Program-made: the position numbers and the translations under genes
DNA from: Neocallimastix lanati (nom. inval.)
Lineage: Eukaryota > Neocallimastigomycota > Neocallimastigomycetes > Neocallimastigales > Neocallimastigaceae
Assembly (NCBI GenBank): GCA_016946835.1
Contig: JACVTC010000021.1
Span: forward strand, 1,013,501-1,077,500
Length of the DNA stretch: 64,000 nt
Direction of reading: 5' to 3'
In this document: positions 1-9,217 of the stretch, piece after piece
Position numbering within the stretch: position 1 is the stretch's first letter
How the letters are laid out: each line of letters starts with the position of its first letter
Notes under the pieces: model-generated
Databases searched by the model: none
Seen by the model: only the letters and a program-made list of their open reading frames with translations
Told to the model about the DNA's origin: nothing

Positions 1-37
<37 letters not shown>
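1..37 (+). repeat. poly(A) tract at window edge
   Basis: There are 37 consecutive A residues at the left edge, followed by TCTTAATCACGGG. A second poly(A) tract at 2902-2927 is followed by the similar TCTATAATAAC. The pair brackets the Gag-chromodomain ORF. This one may be the 3' tail of a preceding retrocopy cut off by the window edge, or simply low-complexity DNA. Confidence 0.7.
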
Positions 38-42
<5 letters not shown>

Positions 43-458
43 ATCACGGGATATATCAAAAAAATCAACTCTGAAAATATCCAATCTCAAATCACTCTCA
101 AAATCAATCTGAAATTTTATATCAACTTAATGCAATAAATTTTAAATCTCAATAATCTTTTCTAAATTATTTCCAGCTCTCTATAACTATTAAATTACTA
201 TAATAATATATATACAAATCTACTATACCTAATTTAGTATATTATATAAATTTAAAATTTCAATACCAAACCTTATTTAATTCTAAATAATTCCAGTGGG
301 ATCAATTATTACTATTTATATATTCAAATCCTCCTTAATCAAAAGTATATTATAATTCAATTCCTCTCTATTATACTGAAAAAATCGTTCTTAAATATAT
401 CTTATTCCAACTTATTCAATAATCAACTATAAAAATAACAGTGAAACTTATATTCAAA
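38..458 (+). other. 5' leader of the Gag-chromodomain ORF
   Basis: This is A/C-rich, G-poor plus-strand sequence with no ORF, leading into the ATG at 459. I cannot identify an LTR end (TG...CA) or a primer-binding site in it, which fits an untranslated leader or a degraded 5' LTR. Confidence 0.4.
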
Positions 459-2744
459 ATGGAAGAAAACAATTTTGCCAACGCAACCTATAAGGATGGT
501 TTTGCCGTAGATAGACGCTACCTTAAGGGATTCTTAGCTAAAATGAATTTAATCTTCATGATTCACCCTGATCGATTCAATAATGATGAAACAAAAGTAA
601 TCTACGTTATTTCTAGGTTATATGGTAATGCTATGAATTGGGCAGCATCACTTATGGAGAATCAGGACCCTTGCTTGTTAAATTACGAAGCCTTCGTTGA
701 AAGAATGAAATCTGTATATGGGAGTTATGACTCAACATTTGTTGCAAATCAGAAACTCAGAACTATAAGACAAAAACGGTTAGGCGACATTAGAAGCTAT
801 ATACTCGAATTCAACTCTTATGCCGACGAGTCATCTTGGAACGAAGAAGCGAAAATGGACGCATTTCTTGTTGGTTTAAATGATCAAATCGCTACAAGAA
901 TTCTGAAAATGTTCCCTGGTCCAAGATCTCTTACTGCTATGCAAACTATAGCTTCCAGAATAGATGGCCGTCTATCAGCCCATAGGCAATTTACAAATAA
1001 TCAAAATCGATCAAACAATAACCTTAATAACAACAATTCTAATAAGAAAAGATGGAATTTTTATAAGAAAGGTTCGAATTCTAAACATTATGGACCCCTA
1101 TCCGACGAAGAGAAAGAAAGAAGAAAAAGAGAAAACCTCTGTTTATATTGTGGATCCTCAAATCATACTCTAGGCAATTGTCCACTCAAAAATAAGAAAA
1201 AATCACCCTCAAGCACTTCTCATATTACTAATCCTGAACCAAAGGCCAAAGAAAGAACAAGAATCTCAGATCAACAAAATTTGAGTCTTCCTATATTTGA
1301 ATTCACTCTCAATGTTTTAAAATCATCAGTCAAAACTAAGATTCTTCTAGATTCAGGTTCTCAACTTAATCTTATGGATGTCTACTTTGCCAATGAAAAT
1401 AACATTCCTTATTCATCCGAAACCATTCATCCTGAAGTAGGAGGAATTGGTGGTACTCAGAAAATTCTCGGGGAAACTTTGCCAATTTCGATCAGCTATA
1501 AAAATCACAATTGTAAAACTAAGTTTTATGTCGTCGATTTACCTTCTTATTGTGCTCTTCTTGGCGCTGAATGGCTCTCTACTCATAATCCAACAATAGA
1601 TTTCTCTTCTAAAACACTTCATTTTAATTCAAAATATTGCATTAATAATTGTCTCGTTATTCCAAATACTTATACAACCTTCATTCCTTCATGCAATTTA
1701 ATAAACGAAATTCCAAAAAATTCTGATAATTCGGACAACCAAAAAATTGAAGAAATTAACAATTCAGAAGAAAAAATATCTAATGAAATAATTAATAATA
1801 CTAAGAACCAACACAAGGAACCCAACGAAGATAATAAAAATGTTATCTATCTTTTACCAACTAAATTATCCTCATTTATGGATGTTTTTAGTGAAGTCGC
1901 TGCGAACATGCTACCCCCTCATCGACAATATGATTGTGAAATTAATTTGAAACCAAACACTAATTTATATTACGGCCCAATATATCCATTTCATCACCAA
2001 ATAAATGGTTTAACGGAGAGGGTGAACTCCGTTATCGAACAATACTTAAGATGCTATACAAATTTCAAAGGATCTAATTGGAATGACTTCCTTTACTTAG
2101 CAGAATTTAGCTATAATAACACCATTCAAGAATCCACTAATCATTCACCTTTCTTCGCTAATTATGGATTCAATCCCAGACATTCTCCCGAAGTCCCCAC
2201 AAATGTTGAAGTACCTAGAGCAGAAGAACTTGTTATAAACCTTGCAGAATTAACCAAGGAATTAAAAGAAAATATTAAAATAGCAATTGAAAAACAAGAG
2301 AAATATGCCAATAAGCATCGTATGGAACCACCTGAATTCAAGAAAAATGACAAAGTTTGGATCAATAGTTCTCTAATTATAAAGAATGGTAACAAAAAGC
2401 TTAAACCAAGAAAATTAGGACCTTTTAAAATCCTAAGCAAAATATCTCCTATTTCGTATAAACTTGACTTGCCAAAAAATCTTAGGATTCATCCAATCAT
2501 GCATGTCTCTGACCTTGAACCATACTTTGAAGATAAGTTTGGAAGAAACCAAGAACCACCACCAATTATCATTAACAACGAAGAAGAGTACGAAGTTGAA
2601 CAAATATTAGACAAACGAACTCATTATGGGAAAATCCAATACTTGATAAAATGGAAAGGATATCCGCTTTCAGAAGCTTCTTGGGAACCTGAGGAAAATC
2701 TTAATTGCCCCAAACTCTTGAAAAAATTCAATAAAAATAATTAA
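459..2744 (+). CDS. Ty3/gypsy chromovirus Gag-protease-(RT deleted)-integrase C-terminus-chromodomain polyprotein
   Basis: A 761-residue ORF; the frame is open from 441 but the first ATG is at 459 and is the likely start. Order of parts: Gag domain (about 15-170); CX2CX4HX4C zinc knuckle (228-241); retropepsin-like protease with DSG at 298-300; then at about 510-512 the sequence jumps from the pre-RT stretch (YYGPIYP) straight to the end of the integrase core, keeping the third catalytic Glu of TERVNS (520), then the integrase C-terminal domain and a chromodomain (about 712-757) with the aromatic LIKWKGYP core. Reverse transcriptase, RNase H and two integrase catalytic Asp residues are absent, yet the frame is intact. 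A full-length chromovirus polyprotein is roughly twice as long. It could still make a particle protein tethered to chromatin, but cannot copy itself. Deletion in frame is seen; any function is inferred. Confidence 0.85.
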   Translation: MEENNFANATYKDGFAVDRRYLKGFLAKMNLIFMIHPDRFNNDETKVIYVISRLYGNAMNWAASLMENQDPCLLNYEAFVERMKSVYGSYDSTFVANQKLRTIRQKRLGDIRSYILEFNSYADESSWNEEAKMDAFLVGLNDQIATRILKMFPGPRSLTAMQTIASRIDGRLSAHRQFTNNQNRSNNNLNNNNSNKKRWNFYKKGSNSKHYGPLSDEEKERRKRENLCLYCGSSNHTLGNCPLKNKKKSPSSTSHITNPEPKAKERTRISDQQNLSLPIFEFTLNVLKSSVKTKILLDSGSQLNLMDVYFANENNIPYSSETIHPEVGGIGGTQKILGETLPISISYKNHNCKTKFYVVDLPSYCALLGAEWLSTHNPTIDFSSKTLHFNSKYCINNCLVIPNTYTTFIPSCNLINEIPKNSDNSDNQKIEEINNSEEKISNEIINNTKNQHKEPNEDNKNVIYLLPTKLSSFMDVFSEVAANMLPPHRQYDCEINLKPNTNLYYGPIYPFHHQINGLTERVNSVIEQYLRCYTNFKGSNWNDFLYLAEFSYNNTIQESTNHSPFFANYGFNPRHSPEVPTNVEVPRAEELVINLAELTKELKENIKIAIEKQEKYANKHRMEPPEFKKNDKVWINSSLIIKNGNKKLKPRKLGPFKILSKISPISYKLDLPKNLRIHPIMHVSDLEPYFEDKFGRNQEPPPIIINNEEEYEVEQILDKRTHYGKIQYLIKWKGYPLSEASWEPEENLNCPKLLKKFNKNN

Positions 2745-2895
2745 AATAACTTAAACTAGAAAATGAATCTCTAATAAACTTTAAATTTTATAGTATATTA
2801 TATAATTATATGATTAAATTATATTCTTAAATTATTAATATTAAACTTATTATTATTGTTAAAACCTAATTTTTCCTTTATATTATTTTATAACT

Positions 2896-2927
<32 letters not shown>

Positions 2928-3142
2928 TCTATAATAACTATAAACTTTATTAATATCATGTAACAAAAATAATTATTAAATATGTTATTTCATATAATTA
3001 CTTATTAATATCATGTATTATTATTTTTATTATTTCATACTATTAAGCAAAAAAGAAATTCACACTTAAATACTTTATTTATTCATTGTAGTCTAGTTTA
3101 ACTTTAAGATTCGTCTGGTATCCGAATCCTGGAGGAGGACCA
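2745..3142. other. 3' flank with poly(A) tract and hairpin before an LTR
   Basis: AT-rich sequence follows the stop codon. It contains 26 A residues at 2902-2927, about 155 bp after the stop, as a processed transcript would. Near its right end, at about 3109-3130, GATTCG pairs with CGAATC around a 9-nt loop. The purine run GGAGGAGGACCA then abuts the LTR at 3143 and resembles a polypurine tract. No gene seen. Confidence 0.45.
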
Positions 3143-3662
3143 TGTAACGAATCGTAGAGTTAGCAAAATTGTTGTTGTAGTCTGGTGGTAATACACCATG
3201 ACAATGAAGCCGAACTTCTTAGGTTCGACTCACACCCTTTCCCAATCTAAATTATTTTTAGTTAATTAATTAAATTATTGTAGAAAGTTCTAGAGTTTCT
3301 TTGGTTAATATTATATAACTAAATGAAACTAGAAAGTTCTATTTTAATAATTATTTTATCATTTTTTCTATAAGATTCATTTTCTAGAAAGAAAACTTAA
3401 TTTTTCGAACTTTCGTTAATCTTAACTTTTTCCGAAACTGTTTTTCCGAAAAAGTATAAATAAGTGTGAATTTCTCAATAAAAAATAATTTTTCTTTGTG
3501 CTTTTATTAACTAGTTAAAAGTAATTCGAAATATTACAATAACTAATTAATAATAAAAAATAATAATAAATTTTATATTTTAATAAAAAATATTAATAAA
3601 ACAAATTTTTTAAGAAAACGAATTACTTATTAGTGTAGACCTATTGGGTGTAAACCGTTACA
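3143..3662 (+). repeat. LTR, TGTAACG...CGTTACA ends
   Basis: A 520-bp block begins TGTAACG and ends CGTTACA, a perfect 7-bp terminal inverted repeat in TG...CA form. It is preceded by a purine-rich GGAGGAGGACCA, as a 3' LTR would be, and followed immediately by integrase coding sequence. No target-site duplication is visible (GACCA versus GTGCC), so it is not a simple solo LTR. Near 3178 and 3220 it carries sequences resembling pol III A and B boxes (see rejected items). Confidence 0.7.
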
Positions 3663-4997
3663 GTGCCCACAACGTTCAGGAAAACAATTATTCAACTAAA
3701 CCATGACTCGGAGTACGCAGGACACTTAGGAATTGATAAGACTTCGGACCTAGTATCTAGGAATTTCTACTGGCCGAAGATGAGGAAGGATATATCAGGC
3801 TACGTGAAAGCTTGTAGAACCTGCGCTACCAAGAAGGATGATCGCCATAAAGAATATGGTACTGCGGTAAGAGCTCCGGTTGCAGAATTACCCTGGCAAG
3901 AGGTACAATTGGATTTTATAACTGATCTGCCAGTGAAGAGTAGAGTAAGGACAAATAGTGGTTATGTTTGGGAAACGAAAAGAGCAGGTTGTATCTTAGT
4001 ATGCTGCGATAAATTAACCAAGATGATACACCTGATAGGATTTAAACATGTGCCCAACGCTATCGAGACTGCTGACGCATTCCTAAAGGAAATCTATAGG
4101 TTGCATGGATTCCCTAAGGTGGTTACAACTGATAGAGGAGTGCAATTCACTAGTCAGGTATGGAAGGAGCTACTAGAGTTCTTCGGGACCGAAGTAAACC
4201 ATGCTACCACTAGTCACCATGAGACAGTAGGCCAAGTGGAAAGGAACAATGCCTACGTAGAGACTTATTTACAGTGCTTTGTGGGAACCTACGATGATGA
4301 AAGTTGGATGGACTACTTGTTCTTAGCAGAGTTCTGCTATAACAACGCAATCCATGCTTCTACCCAACAATCTTTCCTCACCTTATATAATTACCAGGTA
4401 CACAACTCCCCTAAGACAGCCGATTTAGTGCACTCGTTAGGCGAAGTTAAAATGATCGATAGCTTTGCCCACAACTTGGGAAACCTAAAGCACATCCTAG
4501 AAATTGCCCAAACAAGATACCTGGATAATATGGATAGGACCCGTACAGATAATTACCCTAGGTACAGGTTGTTAGATAAAGTATGGCTAAAGAAACCTGA
4601 AAATTATGACGCGTTGCCATTCTACAAACTTGCAACAAGAAAATTCGGACCATTCAAGGTAGTTGGTGTCGACGAAGAAAAGAAGAATTACAGATTAGAT
4701 ATAAGTCGTTCACCCTTCCCAAATATGTACCCAGTGTTCCATGTAAGTGATTTGGAACCATTCTACAAATTACCTAAAACATTAGTGCCGGCTCCTGCAG
4801 GAAACCAAAAGATAATCCATATCCTTGGATCAAGGAAACACCAAGGACTCTATCAATACCTGGTTGCGTACCAGAATGATAAACAAGAGTGGGTTAACGC
4901 CGACGTGATCGACGACAATCCTCACTACGCTGAGTTGCTGGAGGATTACCAAGATTTTAGCTATAGCCAGTTCATTGCTAGCGTCGTCAACCATTAG
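3663..4997 (+). CDS. Ty3/gypsy integrase, 5'-truncated pol fragment
   Basis: A 444-codon open frame beginning directly at the LTR edge; the first in-frame ATG is only at 3780 (codon 40), so the natural N-terminus is lost. Zinc-binding HHCC motif: H14, H21, C51, C54. Catalytic triad: D84, D157, E193, with the D-35-E spacing expected of retroviral-type integrases. A C-terminal domain follows (KFGPFKV at about 330; MYPVFHVSDLEPF about 355-375) and a weak chromodomain-like tail (about 382-430). G+C is visibly higher than in the other elements, so it is a distinct family. Protease, RT and RNase H are missing upstream. No internal stop in more than 1.3 kb suggests recent capture or selection; expression is unknown. 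Confidence 0.85.
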   Translation: MPTTFRKTIIQLNHDSEYAGHLGIDKTSDLVSRNFYWPKMRKDISGYVKACRTCATKKDDRHKEYGTAVRAPVAELPWQEVQLDFITDLPVKSRVRTNSGYVWETKRAGCILVCCDKLTKMIHLIGFKHVPNAIETADAFLKEIYRLHGFPKVVTTDRGVQFTSQVWKELLEFFGTEVNHATTSHHETVGQVERNNAYVETYLQCFVGTYDDESWMDYLFLAEFCYNNAIHASTQQSFLTLYNYQVHNSPKTADLVHSLGEVKMIDSFAHNLGNLKHILEIAQTRYLDNMDRTRTDNYPRYRLLDKVWLKKPENYDALPFYKLATRKFGPFKVVGVDEEKKNYRLDISRSPFPNMYPVFHVSDLEPFYKLPKTLVPAPAGNQKIIHILGSRKHQGLYQYLVAYQNDKQEWVNADVIDDNPHYAELLEDYQDFSYSQFIASVVNH

Positions 4998-5529
4998 TAG
5001 CTTGCTCCTTGGGAGAGGCCTTGTAACAGATACATGGTAACTTCAAGCCTATCCAATGATAGTCCTTTGGTTACGTAACGTATCTCTAAACAGCTAGCAA
5101 TTTCAGCTAATCAAATAAAATCTTTTGTTAATTTCGTACATTAAATTTTATTATTTTATAATTAATTATATAGTTAAATACTTATTTAAATATATTTTAT
5201 TTAGTGATTAGTAAACTAAGTTAAATAAAATTATTTACCAATCATAATATTATTGACATGTATAAATAATAATTGAACTTGTAACTGTAACGCACTAGCG
5301 TTACTATTAACGTAAATTGTTATTATAAATATTAATATTAATAAATAAAATATAATTATTAAATAAAATATATTACGCAGGGTAAGCCCAGTAACTGATA
5401 ACAAATAGAGTTATAAAGTGCTGCGCTATATTCTAGTGTAATTAAGAAATAATAATTATTGAATTATTTAATTTAGTGTTTATTATTAACAACTCGAATA
5501 GAGAGGTGTTAAGTTATCTTAGCCTTTAG
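4998..5529. other. probable 3' LTR start and AT-rich spacer
   Basis: After the integrase stop a purine-rich GGGAGAGGCCT is followed by TGTAACAG at 5022, the expected polypurine tract/3' LTR boundary. I could not find the other end of this LTR. GTAACG and CGTTAC form a 6-bp hairpin at about 5287-5304. No ORF. Confidence 0.35.
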
Positions 5530-6241
5530 TGTTAAAATTTGGATATAATTTATAGTTTAAATTTAAATAAAATAATATGGTTTATTAAAAATATTTACTA
5601 AGTCGATATGTCTATATAGTAATATACTATATAGATATATAATAAAAATAATAAATATTTAAATGTTTAATTTAATAAAATTTTATTTATAATAAACTTT
5701 GATAATTAGAATTATCAAATTAATTTGATTTTAAATTTGTTTATTTTATTTAATAATAAAATATCTATAATATATTACTATTAAGGTAATTTTAAAATAA
5801 CCTTACAAAGAACATTTAAGATAAATTTTTACATCTTTCTTTTATACTTTGTAAGTTACATAATAATAATATTTAATTATAAGATAGTAATAATATAGTA
5901 ATATAAATAATAATAAAATATAAGGATAAATTTAATTATATAATTAATTTGAATAATTGAATTTAATATAGATATGTTGTAAACATATATAAAAACATAA
6001 TATAAATAAAATACACGTGACGTCAAATGTATCATTGAAATTAATTATTAATATAAACCTTATTTATTAATATTCTCAGAATTATTAGGCCTAAGATGAC
6101 CCTTTAAATATTAAACAAGAATTTATATTAATTATTAATTATTTAAATATATATATTATTTATAATTAAATAAATAATATTTTTAATTATTGAAATGTAA
6201 ATAACTGAAATTGAGATTTCAATTCAGTTATAATTTCAACA
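5530..6241 (-). repeat. solo LTR, family F (TSD TTTAG)
   Basis: On the minus strand it runs TGTTGAAAT...TTTTAACA. It is flanked by perfect 5-bp duplications TTTAG (5525-5529 and 6242-6246), marking a solo LTR. Related copies lie at 38696-39792 and 50447-51135 in the opposite orientation. All three retain the palindrome TGACGTCA (here 6018-6025) overlapping CACGTG (6014-6019). Confidence 0.88.
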
Positions 6242-6246
6242 TTTAG

Positions 6247-7266
6247 ATTTAGTTATTATTCGTTATTTTAGTTAACAATAAACTGTAAAATATTTAATAA
6301 TTTGAATACGTATTTAAATGTAATGTAATGTAAATTATTGTAGATAAAAATGTTTTCCAAATTTTTAATATAAATTTAAATGTATTCCAAATTATTAATT
6401 TAAATAACTTTCTCAAAAATTTATGACTAAATTATTTGGAGAATTTATGTAACAATTACTCAGTTTGAATCACTAAACTTCATAAATTAAAAAATAATTA
6501 GTCATTAATTAGTTAAATTAAAATAATTAAAGGAATATTGCCTTTTCCGTTTGTTTACAAAAACTTGCCGTTTTGTTTACTTGTCTTTTAAATTATAGAA
6601 ATTCTAAAAATAAAAATAGCAAGTTGTGGTTTAGTAAATTGGTTTTCACAACTTGGCAAAATTTAAATTAAATATATGGATAGAATATATTTAATCATAT
6701 AATTAATGAATTAAACTCTAAATTTTCTTCATAGAAAATTTTAGAAAAATTAGATAGTTTTAAATAGGATTTATATTAAAATAATTCATAACATTTCATG
6801 TAATTTATTATATAATGTAATTGATAATATAAAATAATATGTTTATGTAATTTATTAAAATTTATTTTGATTTAAAACTTTATTTTGAAAAAGTATAAAA
6901 AGAGTTAATTTTTCAACTATTGAACGATAGTTGGAAAATCGTATAGTAATAGGAAAATTTAAATTTTATTATTAGTTTCGTAACTATTATTAGAATAGTT
7001 ACTTTCTTATAAAACAATTATATTATAGTTTGTGAAACCTTAACTGCTAGTGGGAACTCCGGAAAGGACCCTGCGTTACCCAGTTAAGTGGTTGTTGAAA
7101 ATTAGTTAATAAATAAAATAAATAAATAAAAGGAATTAAAAAAGAAAATAATTAATTAATTAATAGAGGTTTAGGATATAGTGTTATTAGTGTAGTAAAG
7201 TTAGTATAGAATAGCCACAAACCTAGACTTGATAAGTATTTTATTTTACATAAACGTACCTTTTGC
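6247..7266. other. AT-rich spacer with a GC-richer hairpin
   Basis: No ORF. The only non-AT-rich patch is at about 7030-7085, where TTAACTG pairs with CAGTTAA around an inner GGG/CCC-containing loop. It could be the end of an LTR plus leader from a degraded element; no boundary could be proven. Confidence 0.35.
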
Positions 7267-7973
7267 TGTAATAATTTAATTATAAAATTAATTATAATTA
7301 AATTATTAACTACAACTTAATAATAATTAAATAATAATTATTATTAAATTGAGAGAGCAAAAAAGATAAATATACTTATCTTCTATAGGAAAGAGTTTAT
7401 TATAACTAATTATAATAAACTAATAACACAGAATTGACAAAGGAAAAAGATTATTTTATTTTATTTTATTTTTAAATTTGTTTTATTAAATCTTGCTTTA
7501 TTAAAATAGAAATATAAAATATTTATTAATGTTATTACTATATTTAATCTAATGTAATTGATCGAAAATAAAAGAATAAAATAATAAAAGATATTTCGAT
7601 CATAAAATTATAAATTTACAAATAAGGAAAATAACATAATGATATTAATAAACAAAATACAGAATACATTATTAAAATACATATTAGAATACATAATACA
7701 TTTGTTTACAATTTAATTAAATAAATAAACTAAAACTAATAAATTTAATAATTAAATGTATAATTAAATAAACTATAATTATTAATAAATGTATAAATAA
7801 TAATTAATTAAATAAATTTTGTTGTATTAAATTAATGAATATTTAATATGGGTTAAATAAATTATTAATAATATTTAAATGAATAAATATTATATAATTA
7901 AATAAAGTTATAATTATAACTTTAACTAAGAAAATATAATTATTTTATTTAAAAATAATTATAGATTCTTACA
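7267..7973 (-). repeat. 3' LTR of gypsy element A (LTR4 family, internally deleted)
   Basis: On the minus strand it starts TGTAAGAATC immediately after the pol end and ends AAATTATTACA. It is 707 bp, against 859-1002 bp for relatives at 16332-17190, 17732-18733 and 51870-52852. The missing part covers the TATA box and the conserved leader hairpin those copies keep, so this LTR probably lacks its promoter. Confidence 0.8.
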
Positions 7974-7982
7974 TTGCTCCTT

Positions 7983-8671
7983 TTAAGATGATGGCTCTTT
8001 CAATTCTTTATTCCGCTCTGTATAAGGCTCCAATTGTGAGATATGAAATACCGGATGGAGATGAAGATTTTCTGGTAACTCCAAACGGTAGTTCATTCTT
8101 TCCCTCTTTTCGATAATTTTAAAAGGCCCTAAGTATTGTGAGGCAAGTTTTTTGGCAGGTTCGTTTGTGAAATAGTACCGTTTGAGCCAAACCTTGTCGT
8201 TTACTTGAAGATCGGGTCCAATGGAAGTTCGTTTATCACCATATTTTTTAAAGTCTTCTTTTGCTTTTATTAAATGTTGGCGAAGAGCATCAAAGTGAAA
8301 AGACCAGTCCCTGGATAAAATCGAGGCATTGTCTTGGAGGAGTACTGGAGGAGAGTCTATAGTGCAATTTGGGTGAAAGCCATAGTTTGCCATGAAAGGA
8401 GATTTTCCAATGGATTTATGTATTGAATTATTATAAGCAAATTCACAAAGTGGAAGGTAAAGGCACCATTCACTTTGAGCAGTGGAACAATAGCAACATA
8501 GATATTGTTCAACGACAGAGTTAGTACGTTCGACTTGGCCATTTGACTGTTGATGATGGGCAGTAGCTAGACTTGGTTTAGCATGGATTGCAGAGCAGAG
8601 GGAAGTCCAAAATTCAGAGGAGAACTGAGAACCATGATCAGATACTATGATTTTAGGAAAACCATGGTATC
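7983..8671 (-). pseudogene. gypsy A integrase C-terminal half (frameshifted segment)
   Basis: Continues the integrase in a different frame from the upstream segment. It is open from about 8671 to the stop at 7983 and carries the second catalytic Asp (SDHGSQF), the third catalytic Glu (GQVERTN, about 8535) and the C-terminal GPFKI and HPVFHISQLEPY motifs. A small indel at about 8672 separates it from the previous segment. The stop lies just upstream of the LTR. Confidence 0.85.
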
Positions 8672-9217
8672 GAAAAACATTAGAAGGAGCTTAGCAGTAA
8701 GATCGGCAGTTGGGACATCAGAACAAGGCACAAGATGGATCATTTTAGTTAAATGATCAGACACAACCATTATACAAGTGCAACCTTGCGAAGTTGGCAG
8801 GTAGACGATATAGTCGACCCCTATAATTTCCCAGGGTTTTGTAGGTATGGGAAGCGGCTGTATTTTACCATAGGGTTTATGCCTGCGCGTTTTGCTTCGA
8901 CAACAGGTATCGCACGATATAACATAATTATAGATATCTTTTTTCATGTTGGGCCACCAGTAGTACCTTTTTAATTTTTCATAGGTCCTATCTACCCCCT
9001 GGTGTCCACTAATTGGTGCGTCATGAAAAGTTTTTAAAATTCTTGCCTTGAGAGAGGATGGTACTATAATGCGTTTTTGAAAATGTAAAACGCCATCGAC
9101 GAGGCTAAATAATGAACTTTTAATTTCGTTCGATTTATTACGGATTTTTGATAAGACTTCCTTGCAGTATTTATCTGCATTTTGTGTTTTAATAAGACTT
9201 TGAATATTTATTATCAT
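8645..9217 (-). pseudogene. gypsy A integrase N-terminal half (frameshifted segment)
   Basis: Carries the HHCC zinc-binding domain (APISGHQG...CDTCC) and the first catalytic Asp (GVDYIV). It is joined by a frameshift at about 9200 to the gag-RT-RNase H ORF upstream, and runs out of frame at about 8672. The intact frame order is obvious from the plus-strand relative at 30792-32267. Confidence 0.85.

Noticed and set aside
964-1173. 69-residue ORF within the first Gag
   Set aside because: Alternative frame of the Gag basic region; no independent support.
3172-3240. tRNA-like sequence with A-box and B-box resemblance inside the LTR at 3143-3662
   Set aside because: The D-arm half-pairs with one mismatch, but the T-stem has mismatches and there is no acceptor or anticodon stem. 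Not called as a tRNA.
8357-8542. 61-residue minus-strand ORF in gypsy A
   Set aside because: Shadow of the integrase frame that carries GQVERTN on the same strand.
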